Below, in pieces: positions 51,877 through 61,600 of a stretch of DNA of 64,000 bases. Source of the DNA: Brucella tritici (GTDB lineage: Bacteria; Pseudomonadota; Alphaproteobacteria; Rhizobiales; Rhizobiaceae); NCBI RefSeq assembly GCF_902825325.1, contig NZ_CADEAR010000014.1:22078-86077 (forward strand), in the 5' to 3' direction. The notes beneath the pieces are model-generated. The model made no database searches, was not told the origin of the DNA, and saw only the letters and a program-made list of their open reading frames with translations. A program made the translations under genes and the position numbers. Position 1 is the stretch's first letter, and every line of letters starts with the position of its first letter.

Positions 51877-52398
51877 TCAGTCGTCGATGCCTCGACCGGT
51901 CTGCTTGAAGCATTGGGCCAGCCGCGCAGCCACCGCGTTATAGGTTTTTACCTCATTGGCAGGATAGATCAGACGAAAGACACGAACTATGTCGATGCCG
52001 TCCGCCGCATTTCGTTCTAGCAGGAGCTTGGTGAAGAAAACATTGCCTTTCCAGTGAGCGGAGACGACGGCCCAGTCCATTGTAGCGCGGCGATAGGTGA
52101 CGGTGGCGCCAGCGTCGGCAAGGCCGCCAATGAGGGTATCCATGTCCTGCTCGAGGACATTGTAGCTGCCCCAGACCGCCAGTTTTGCGCCCGACTTGCC
52201 GGTGAACTTGCGGCCGTCGCCATTATCGGCCTCGGGCTGAGCAGTCAGAAGATCTGCCGGATAGCAGATGGAGTAACCGAAGCGCAAATTTTCATAGACA
52301 TCCCATTGATGGACCGATGCCACAGCTGGCATGCACAGGAATGAAATGGTTAAGGCTCCGGCAAAGGGTCGTTTCAAAATAATCATCCTTCTCTCCAT
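51877..52398 (-). CDS. Exported hypothetical protein
   Basis: A product of about 173 residues from the ATG at 52398 (another at 52386 has GGAG six bases before it and is equally likely). Signal peptide ILKRPFAGALTISFLCMPAVA, then a mature region with two cysteines (SICYPADL and AQCFKQ) near either end. The first part (WDVYENLRFGYSICYPADLL) resembles the opening of PsbP/MOG1-like single-domain periplasmic proteins; that is weak. It lies 32 bases after the LysE-type gene on the same strand. Confidence 0.6.
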   Translation of the reverse strand: MERRMIILKRPFAGALTISFLCMPAVASVHQWDVYENLRFGYSICYPADLLTAQPEADNGDGRKFTGKSGAKLAVWGSYNVLEQDMDTLIGGLADAGATVTYRRATMDWAVVSAHWKGNVFFTKLLLERNAADGIDIVRVFRLIYPANEVKTYNAVAARLAQCFKQTGRGIDD

Positions 52399-52430
52399 TC
52401 GATAATCGCCTTCGGGAGCTGAAGTTCCGT

Positions 52431-53048
52431 TCAAATGAAATGCACCATGAGCGCGGCGCTAAGCCCGACAAGGACGCCACCGCTAACCTTCGGAATCCAG
52501 TCAGCGAAACCGGAGGAGGCAATGCGTGGCGATGCGAAGGAGGCGATTGCCACAGATGCAAGATCGCCGAGCGAGAAAGCTCCGTTCACGATGATACCAA
52601 GCAGCAGGAACTGAAGCCAACCGGGCATCGCTCTTTGCGGATCGACGAATTGGGGCAGGAACGTCAGAAAAAATAACGCAGTCTTCGGGTTGAGAATCTC
52701 GACTACGATGCTGTCGCGTAGAACGCGTCTGTGCCGCGAGGAGATTTCGGTTGCTTCGTTTGCGACGGAGGCAAACATCATCCTTCCACCCAGCCACAAC
52801 ATGTAGAAAGCTCCCGCCAGCCGCAGGAATGAATAAAGTACGGGGGCATGGTGCAGGAGTGCCGCCAGCCCCGCAGACGCCGCCGCTATATGGACATAGC
52901 ATCCGAGGTGAATACCGAGGGCTGCCATCAAGCCAGCTCTTTGCCCGTAAGCCAGGGTTTGCGCTGACATATATAAAATGGCCGGACCCGGCATGAAAGC
53001 GAACACCAGTGTGGCAAGGACGAATGGTATCCAGGTTTCCAGCAACAT
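52431..53048 (-). CDS. LysE/RhtB-family amino-acid exporter
   Basis: A 205-residue inner-membrane protein with six hydrophobic segments; the FMPGPAILYMSAQTLAYGQRAGLMAALGI region is the conserved LysE/RhtB N-terminal motif. These carriers export amino acids or their analogues. AGGAGA precedes the ATG. It is divergent from a LysR gene across 103 bases, the classic LysE/LysG arrangement, which supports regulation by that neighbour. Confidence 0.9.
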   Translation of the reverse strand: MLLETWIPFVLATLVFAFMPGPAILYMSAQTLAYGQRAGLMAALGIHLGCYVHIAAASAGLAALLHHAPVLYSFLRLAGAFYMLWLGGRMMFASVANEATEISSRHRRVLRDSIVVEILNPKTALFFLTFLPQFVDPQRAMPGWLQFLLLGIIVNGAFSLGDLASVAIASFASPRIASSGFADWIPKVSGGVLVGLSAALMVHFI

Positions 53049-53151
53049 GCTGCCGATCTCCTATCTCCCGCCGAGAAAGAATGAACCAAACTTTATTCAT
53101 CATGAGAAACGATTTATCATCATGCTATTCATGACGATCTGAGGTGAAACG

Positions 53152-54012
53152 GTGTTTGATATTGTACTGTTGCGGACCTTCGAGGCAGTCGCCAGCCTAT
53201 CAAGTTTTACAAAGGCAGGGCAGCAACTCAACTTGACGCAATCCGCCGTAAGCGCCCATATCCGGCGGCTGGAGGAGCAGGCGGGAAACGTTCTTCTCGA
53301 ACGCAATACCCGCACGGTGGCACTGACCCCACAAGGACAGGCGCTGCTTGGTTACGCAAAGGCGATCCTGCGCCTGAGCGAGGAAGCGCGGACACTAATG
53401 AAAGGCAGCGCCAACGCAGTCCATTTGCGGATTGGCACATCCGATGATTTGACGAGCACCTGGCTGCCATCTGTATTGAAGAGGTTTCAGGACTCTCGTT
53501 CGGGGCGAACGCTAGAGATCCAGATTTCCAATACAAACTCTTTGCTGGGAATAATGGATAAGGGCGAACTTGACCTGATCATCGGTTGTCGATGCCGTGG
53601 CGACCAGTCCGGTATTCATTTGTGGAACGAGCCCCTCCGATGGGCAATCGGAAAGACTTCGCTCGAAGCTGGAGCAACCGTCCCGCTCGCAGTTTTTCCT
53701 GAACCGTGTCCCTATCGGGATGCTGCTCTTGTCGCGCTGGCTGCAAAAAACTGTAAATGGCTGATAACAACCATCAGTCCCAGTCTCGGCAGTTTGACGG
53801 CATTGGCAGCAGCTGGGCTCGCGGTCACACCATTGAACTCGAGTTCCATACCCGCAAAACTGCAGACGGTTGACACCAATGAGCTGCTGCCTTCGTTGCC
53901 CGATGTTGAATTTGTTGCCCACGTCAGGCCCGGTCTGTCTGAAGAGAACAGTCTACTCACGCGCTCAGTCATTGACTGGATCACTATCAACAGGCCGAAA
54001 TCGACTTCATAG
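53152..54012 (+). CDS. LysR-family regulator
   Basis: A 286-residue regulator starting at GTG 53152 after GAGGTGAAAC. The helix-turn-helix is at about 15-55 (SLSSFTKAGQQLNLTQSAVSAHIRRLEE), then an effector domain (about 90-285). Divergent from the LysE-type exporter gene, which it probably activates in response to the exported amino acid. The N-terminal half resembles IciA/ArgP-like and other amino-acid-responsive members only in general terms. Confidence 0.88.
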   Translation: MFDIVLLRTFEAVASLSSFTKAGQQLNLTQSAVSAHIRRLEEQAGNVLLERNTRTVALTPQGQALLGYAKAILRLSEEARTLMKGSANAVHLRIGTSDDLTSTWLPSVLKRFQDSRSGRTLEIQISNTNSLLGIMDKGELDLIIGCRCRGDQSGIHLWNEPLRWAIGKTSLEAGATVPLAVFPEPCPYRDAALVALAAKNCKWLITTISPSLGSLTALAAAGLAVTPLNSSSIPAKLQTVDTNELLPSLPDVEFVAHVRPGLSEENSLLTRSVIDWITINRPKSTS

Positions 54013-54256
54013 CTGGCGCACAATTCCAATCTAAGCTGGGCTTTTGCGTCCAATTTCATCTACGTGAGCAGTCCGCGCAGGTTTCCGTCTCGACCTGAAC
54101 GCGAGGAGGGGATGCCAGAAACATGAAGAGGTTCATTAACGCCGACGTTGATGGGCCACCGCTTACAGTCCGGCAATGAGCATTATTCCTGGGACGGGCC
54201 GCAAGCGATCATATCAATTGAGGGTGGGGCTTTCCGCAAGAAAGGAGGACCAAACG

Positions 54257-54646
54257 ATGAACGTGGAAGAATTGGCCAGAAGGGTATTTCTAAGTCAGCC
54301 CTTCAGTCAGTATCTGGGCGCGGAACTCGTTGCTGTCGGTGATGGCAATGCAAATATCTCTCTGATTATCCGCGAGCATCATACCCAGCAACATGGCTTT
54401 GTTCATGGAGGCGTGATCAGCTATCTGGCAGATAATGCGCTGACATTTGCAGGCGGGCTCGCTCTAGGCGGTGACGCGCTTACCTCTGAATTCAAGATCA
54501 ACTTTGTTCGACCTGCCAAGGGCCGTATATTGTTTGCAAATGCCTGGACATTAAGCAAAGGGAAGCGGCAAGCTGTGTGTCAATGCAAGATTGTTTGCGA
54601 TGCGATACTGGTGGCGGTCGCTCAGGGAACGATTGTTGCAGCTTAA
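54257..54646 (+). CDS. Hotdog-fold thioesterase, PaaI-like
   Basis: A 129-residue protein; AAAGGAGG (54241-54248) fixes the ATG at 54257. The HGGVISYLADNALTFAG segment (about 45-62) is the hotdog catalytic helix with conserved HGG and Asp, followed by FKINFVRPAKG. Such enzymes hydrolyse acyl-CoA thioesters, often phenylacetyl-CoA intermediates. No catabolic partners lie beside it, so its substrate is open; it stands alone after the LysR gene. Confidence 0.85.
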   Translation: MNVEELARRVFLSQPFSQYLGAELVAVGDGNANISLIIREHHTQQHGFVHGGVISYLADNALTFAGGLALGGDALTSEFKINFVRPAKGRILFANAWTLSKGKRQAVCQCKIVCDAILVAVAQGTIVAA

Positions 54647-55669
54647 GCGTCCTTCAGGGCTATTTTGCATGTAGGTTCATAAGTTAAGAAATCGCCCGCA
54701 ACAATGCGAAACGTGGCTATTTGAAGATAGTTTATTATATCGAATGGGCTCGGTTCCATCTATGTAGGGCTCTTGTTTCAACAAGAGCCGGTGTAATGAG
54801 CATTGATAATTAAAAGGCGATCTAGACTGGCAATTTGGAAGTGGAGCTGCATGAACCCGTTGAATTGGCCGTACGGTTAATAGCTCCTAGTCAGCGTGCA
54901 GCAATAGCCAGTGTGGCCCTAGGCTCGTTATAGTCAGATCGATTGTTCGTCTGGACGGCATTCATTGATAATCCAAGATGATGTATTACTGTCCACATTA
55001 CCGGCGGGCCGTGGGCTCAATTCCCATCAAGGCATAGCGGTCTGTGCTCCATCGACACGTGCGTTTCCTGACTGGCAATCTACGAGGAAGATGTGGCGAC
55101 AATTATCGTTCGGTGGGTCGCCTTTTCGTTAGAGTAAGGGGCGCCTGAAAAAGATCGTCAGAAGAGTTCAAATTGTGTATTCGAATACACCTAATTGCGC
55201 GTGCTCTTGCTGAATCGCGATAGCCAACAAAGCTGTTGCACACGTTTCAAATCAGCGAATTTAACATTCCCTAAAGTTCGATAACTTGTCCCGCTATTCG
55301 AACATTCTGCCATAATCATCTCGGTGAGCGGTGTCACGAAATACGACATTTACCGTATTGTTGGCCCTTTGCCGCTAGCGTAGATTTATGTCTAATTGAC
55401 TAATGCAACCAGTTTTTCGTGGCCGTGTTTTGGCTTCGAAAGGCAAAAATTCTCTGTCGTTGGTAGAATTGGGGTATTGATTTTCAGCTGATACTGGAAC
55501 ATATTTTCCAGCCGGGCTGCCGAATTTGCCGAGTTGAAGCATTGGCAGTCAAGTTGAGGGGCAATCCAGACTTATAATGAAGTGTCGTGTGACGTGCATG
55601 AATAATCTCGTACGCGTGACCGCGGCGTGCAGAGATTGAGGGGCCGTAGCGGGACCGGGTGGGACCGTC
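54647..55669. other. 1-kb stretch without a recognisable gene
   Basis: No frame here is long or familiar. One clear structure is a 10-bp perfect hairpin with a 2-base loop (GGCTCTTGTT, TC, AACAAGAGCC at 54768-54789), a possible terminator for the thioesterase gene though no T-run follows. The region is AT-rich from 55140 to 55470. The last 60 bases before the autotransporter gene are G-rich (GGGTGGGACC) and serve as its ribosome region. Confidence 0.5.
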
Positions 55670-58600
55670 ATGAAAATCAGGAAGCGTGCGCGTGGACATC
55701 GGTCGTCGGCGGGTCTGCCGATGCAGTTTGCGGTTATGGCAGGTATTTACCTGACCGTTGGCAACTCCTCTGTTTTGGCAGCCGACCCGCCACCCGCACC
55801 GTCGAAAACTTCATCGATTACTCAAGAAGTGACAAATCCTCTGACGGGGAACACGACCACCGTCACTAATTTGATCGTTGACCCGGCTGGAACCCCGACA
55901 GCTGGTACTACCGCATTTGTTCAAACCGCTGACGGTTATACGTTCCTGGTAAAAGCAAAAGACGAAGTTTTCTATAACAACGACACGCCGGAACCTGTCG
56001 CGTTTACGGTTGTCTCTATCAGTGACGGGCACGCTATCATCGCCAGCCCAACAGCGTTGGAGAATGTTGAAATCGCAGTTGGCCTGACGACAACTGATTT
56101 CAATACCAATTTCAACAGCTCTGGCAGCGAAGGAACACTCACTCCGCCTGTCGATGTTTCCGGACCAAATGGCGTCAAGCAGGTCTACTACGGTAAAAAC
56201 GGCAAAAATGGGCGTGCAGGAGCATTATTCGTTCCACCTTCCTCCGGCGGCGATGGTGATGCAGGACCAACCAATGACAAAACGTTGAGTACAAATGTTA
56301 ATGCGACCTCCAGTATTGGTTGGGAAATCGGCAGCGTCGGCGGCAGTGGCGGTAAAGGCGGCAATTCCTATGCCAGTTTCTGGAGCGGTCGCGACGGTGG
56401 CGATGGCGGTGCTGGCGGCACCGTTATTGCCACACAAGCTGCATCGAGTACGATCCAGACCAGCGGCGATAACCATTATGGTATATTTGCCTATAGCCGC
56501 AGCGGAGAAGCCGGAGATGGTGGCAGCGGCTATGCTGCACCGGGTGGCGGCACTGGCGGGCATTCAGCCAATGGCGGACAGGTTACAGTCAATCAGTACG
56601 GTGCGATATCCACCAACGGAATCAACGCCCACGGCATCTACGCGCTGAGCGTCAGCAACAATGGCGGCAACGGCGGCAGTCAATGGGGACTTGTCGGTGA
56701 GGCGGGCAACGGCGGATATGGCGGCAATGGCGGTCAGGTTGATGTCAACACTTTTTCGGGTGCAACGGTCCTCACCCAGCAAAATTATTCAAACGGTATA
56801 TTTGCGCAATCGATCGGGGGGTCGGGTGGTTCTGCGGGAACCAGCGGAAATCTGCTGGTCTCATTGATTGGCGAAGCAGATAATGGCGGCAATGGCGGTG
56901 CCGTGAATGTCTCGAATGGCGGCATAATCGAAACGCATGGCCTGGCTTCGCGCGGGATCATGGCGCAATCCATTGGAGGCGGTGGTGGCGCCGGCGGTAC
57001 GGCGGCAGGTCTGGTTGCACTGGCGCTTGGCGGTGTCGGCTCCAACGGCGGTTCCGGCGGCGCGGTCAGCGTGATGAACGAGGGAACGGGGTCGATCTAT
57101 ACGAAAGGCGATCTCGCCGACGGCATCATGGCGCAATCCATTGGCGGTTCCGGCGGTCAGGGGACAAATGCATATGGTCTGGTGAGCATCGGCGGAAACG
57201 GTTCGAAGGGCGGTAGCGGGTCGGACGTTTCTGTCAGCAATTTTGGCCGGATCGTCACCGAAGGCGATGGCGCGCGGGGGATAATCGCGCAGTCGATTGG
57301 CGGCGGTGGTGGTGATGGTGGTTCGACCGGAGGCATGGTCGCAGTTGGCGGCAGCGGTAGCGGCGGTGGGGACGGGGCAGCGGTTAGCGTGACCAATGAC
57401 GGCGTCATCATGACCGGCGGACAGGACGCAATGGGCATCATTGCCCAATCGATTGGTGGCGGTGGCGGTAATGGCGGCTCGTCTGTAGCAGTTGGTGCAT
57501 TTGTCGGCGTTGCGGTCGGCGGCGCAGGCGGCAAAGGCGGCGCAGGCGATCAGGTTAAAGTGACGCTTTCCAACTCAGATGCCAGCCAGCCTTCCCGGAT
57601 TGTGACGGCTGGCGACCGGTCCACCGGCATCATTGCCCAATCGATTGGCGGCGGCGGCGGCAATGGCGGCGGCGCTCTCACCGCGACAGGCGGTGTTTTC
57701 GGTGCGGCCTCTATTGCGGTCGGCGGATCAGGCGGTGTCGGAGGCGACGGTGGAACTGTGATATTGGCTGGTAGCGGTGATGCCGCTGTACAGACCGCTG
57801 GCGCGGATGCGGCAGGCATCATACTGCAATCCGTCGGTGGCGGTGGTGGCAATGGCGGTTACGCGATTTCAGCCGCCGCCTCTGGAGGTCTGGCTTCTGC
57901 CTCTCTGGCAATCGGCGTCGGCGGGTCGGGCGCCGCAGGTGGTCATGGCGGTGAAGTCCTTGTCGGTACCGTCGATGGGAGCGGCAATCTGGTCGCGCCG
58001 GGCTTCTCCGGCAGCGTTGTGACCACGGGAGAGCGTTCCGCTGGTATGATTTTCCAATCGGTTGGCGGTGGTGGCGGTAACGGTGGTCTCGCCGTGGCCG
58101 CGACGGCTGGCGGATCGTTGATCGTTTCCGGCAATCTATCAGTGGGCATCGGTGGCTCAGGGGGCACTGGCGGCAGTGGCGGATTGGTTCGTGTTTATAC
58201 GGATGCCGATATTACGACACGCGGCAACAGCTCGTCCGCTCTGCTTGCTCAATCCATCGGTGGCGGCGGTGGTAACGGCGGCGGTAGCATTGCAGGCGGT
58301 GTCGGGGGCAGCGCAGGCGTTACAGTCAATGTCAGCGTCGGTGTCGGCGGAAGTGGTGCCGGCGGCGGTACTGGCGGCGCGGTCGACCTTATCGCTGGTG
58401 GCGACCTGATCCGCACGACGGGTCAGTTTTCGACTGCGGTTGTTGCCCAGTCAATCGGTGGGGGCGGCGGTAACGGTGGCTATTCAATCGCAGCGGGGCT
58501 TGCGGGTGGCGGCGCCGGTGCCGGAACAGTCAGCGTCGGCGTCGGCGGTTCGGCCGCTGGCGGCGGGAATGGCGGTGCGGTCAATGCTCACGTGGATGCC

Positions 58601-61600
58601 GTCGTTACAACGGAAGCGGACGATTCCGGTGCAATTTTGATCCAGTCGATCGGCGGGGGCGGCGGTAATGGAGGGTTCTCTGTTGCAGCGAGTGGTGCTG
58701 GCGCTGGTGCTGGCGCGGGCGCGGTGTCTGTCGGACTTGGGGGTTCAGGAGGCGCTGGCGGCAATGGCGGTGCGGTGAGCGCCCATATCAACAACGATGT
58801 CGGTACTGAAGGTGAACGCGCCGCTGGTGTGGTGATGCAATCGATTGGCGGCGGCGGTGGCAACGGTGGGTTCTCCATATCGGGAACCCTGTCCGGAGCG
58901 GGCGCCGGAAGCGGTTCCGTTTCGGTAGGGCTTGGCGGTTCAGGCGGTAGCGGCGGCGACGGCTCCACAGTCACCGCAACTGTCGATGGGAACATAACGA
59001 CAGAAGGTAAAGACTCCACCGCTATCCTGGCGCAATCTGTTGGCGGCGGCGGTGGCAATGGCGGATTTAATGTTTCCGGTGCCGTGAGCGGCTCTGGCGT
59101 CGGCAGTGGTGCTGTCAGTGTCGGTTTGGGCGGCAGCGGTGGCACGGGCGCAAAGGGTGACACGGTCACGCTCACCAACAACGGTTCTGTCTGGACGCAA
59201 GGTGATCGCTCGTCAGGCGTTGTCGCGCAATCTATTGGCGGTGGCGGTGGTAATGGTGGTTTTGACGTTTCCGGTTCGATTGCCGGTGCGGGAACTGGAA
59301 CCGGGACAGTCAGCGTCGGTCTTGGCGGTGACGGTGCGGGTGGGGGTAACGGTGGTGCGGTAAACGCGACATCGAACGGGGAGATTCTGACAGAAGGTTT
59401 TGCCTCATCGGGCTTCGTTGCACAGTCAATTGGCGGCGGTGGTGGCAATGGCGGGTTCAATGTCAGTGCCGGGCTTTCCGTCGCAGGTGTCGGCGCAGGT
59501 TCGGTCGGTGTCGGACTTGGCGGTAGTGGTGCTGGCGGCGGCAATGGTTTGACGGTCACCGCCCATACGACGGCGAATATTGAAACGCGCGGCGATGCGT
59601 CGACAGGTGTTCTGGCGCAGTCGGTTGGCGGCGGTGGCGGCAATGGCGGATTCAATATCACACCAACGGTATCGGGCGCAGGCACGGGCTCGGGCGCGAT
59701 TTCGGTCGGCCTGGGTGGTAGCGGCGCTGGCGGCGGTAATGGTGGCACGGTCGACCTGACGGTTGAAAATGATGTACTGACACATGGCACCCAATCGTCG
59801 GGGGTTGTCGCACAATCGATTGGCGGCGGTGGTGGCAATGGCGGCTTCAATGTCTCGGCAGCCGGGACTGGTGCAGGAACCGGATCTGGTGCGGTCGGGG
59901 TTGGTCTTGGCGGTAGTGCGGGAGCAGGCGGGACCGGCGGCACGGTTGGTAGCAAGGTCACAGGCAATCTCACCACAATCGGCGAAAACTCGACGGCTCT
60001 GCTCGTTCAGTCACTTGGTGGTGGCGGCGGTAATGGCGGCATGAATGTTTCGGCGACTGTTGCAGTCGCAGGAACCGGGGCCGGCGGTGCGTCTGTCGGC
60101 ATCGGCGGTTCGGGCGGCGCTGGCGGCGCTTCGGGCAATGCCACATCGGTTCTCATCGGCGATGTCATTACGGAAGGTAATGGCTCTGGCGGCGTGGTCG
60201 TCCAGTCGCTTGGCGGCGGCGGCGGTAACGGCGGTCTCAATGTATCGGGAACAGTGACAGCAGCCGGTACAGGCGCTGGCGGAGTTGCCGTTGGACTGGG
60301 TGGCAGTGGTGGCGATGGCGGCAATGCCGCCGCTGTGGACAGCACGATCAACGGCAATGTCCAAACGTCGGGTGATGATGCGAGCGGTGTGGTCGTCCAG
60401 TCCGCCGGTGGCGGTGGTGGCAATGGCGCAATCAATATCGCCGCTGTCGTCAGCCTTTCAGGCAATGGATCAGGTGCGGCCAGTATCGGCATTGGCGGCT
60501 CGGGCGGTGGCGGCGGCGATGCTGGGACCGCTGCTGGAAAAATGACCGGAAATGTCGTCACCCAGGGGGATCGTTCTGCTGGTGTAGTGGTGCAATCGCT
60601 TGGCGGCGGCGGCGGTAATGGCGGGATCAATGTTTCCGGTGCCGTGAGTCTGGCCGCGCAAAACAGCGGAGCTGTCGGCGTTGGCATAGGCGGTTTTGGC
60701 GGTGATGGCGGTCACGCAGATACAGCGACCAATGATTTTACCGGTGATGTGGTCACGCTTGGCGTGGATTCGACCGGTGTGCTGGTTCAGTCAGTTGGTG
60801 GCGGCGGTGGCAATGGCGGTATCAACATTAGCGGTGCGGTCAGTATTGCGGGCAATGGTTCAGGTGTTGCAGCTGTCGGTATTGGCGGCTTCGGCGGTTC
60901 TGGCGGCTATGCTGGCGATGTCACCGGCAGCTATTCAGGAAATGTCTTCACGTTCGGCGACCGTTCGTCGGGTATCGTCGCGCAAAGTCTTGGCGGCGGC
61001 GGCGGTAACGGTGGCGTCAATATCTCCGGCGGCCTTTCGGTTGCTCCGCAACTTTCCGGATCTCTTGGATTGGGTATCGGCGGTTTCGGCGGCGATGGCG
61101 GTGTTGCAGGGTCCGTTGACCAGACGGTGATCGGCTATGTGCAAACACTGGGCGACGACTCTATCGGTATTCTCAGCCAAAGCCTCGGCGGCGGCGGTGG
61201 CAATGGCGGTCTCAATGTCAGTGGAGCCGTATCTCTGTCGCGTCAGACAAGTGCGGCTGTCGCGCTTGGTCTGGGTGGATTTGGCGGTGCGGGTGCCGAT
61301 GCAGGGGCTCTGACGGCATCGGATGTGACCGGCGGCGTCCTCACCATCGGCGACAGAAGCTCGGCCATTGTGACGCAAAGCCTTGGCGGCGGCGGCGGTA
61401 ATGGGGGGATGAATGTCTCCGGCACGGTCAACCTCACGCAACAAAGTGGCGGCGCAGCGTCGCTCGGCTTGGGCGGTTTCGGCGGCGGCGGCGGCAATGC
61501 AGGCGACGTTACGAGCAAAGTCCGTGTAACCGCTGACCATGACAACATCACCACAATTGGTGATCAGAGCATCGGCGTGATGGCGCAGTCGGTTGGCGGT

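Noticed and set aside
55008..55030. A tRNA T-arm-like stretch (GTGGG-CTCAATT-CCCAT)
   Set aside because: The loop lacks the invariant first T, and no matching D-arm, anticodon arm or acceptor stem surrounds it.
58588..59976. Long minus-strand frame (462 residues, rich in PPLPPPPPIDC) and similar ones under the giant gene
   Set aside because: They are the antisense of the GGC/GGT glycine repeats, recur once per repeat unit, and have no signal, ribosome site or known family.
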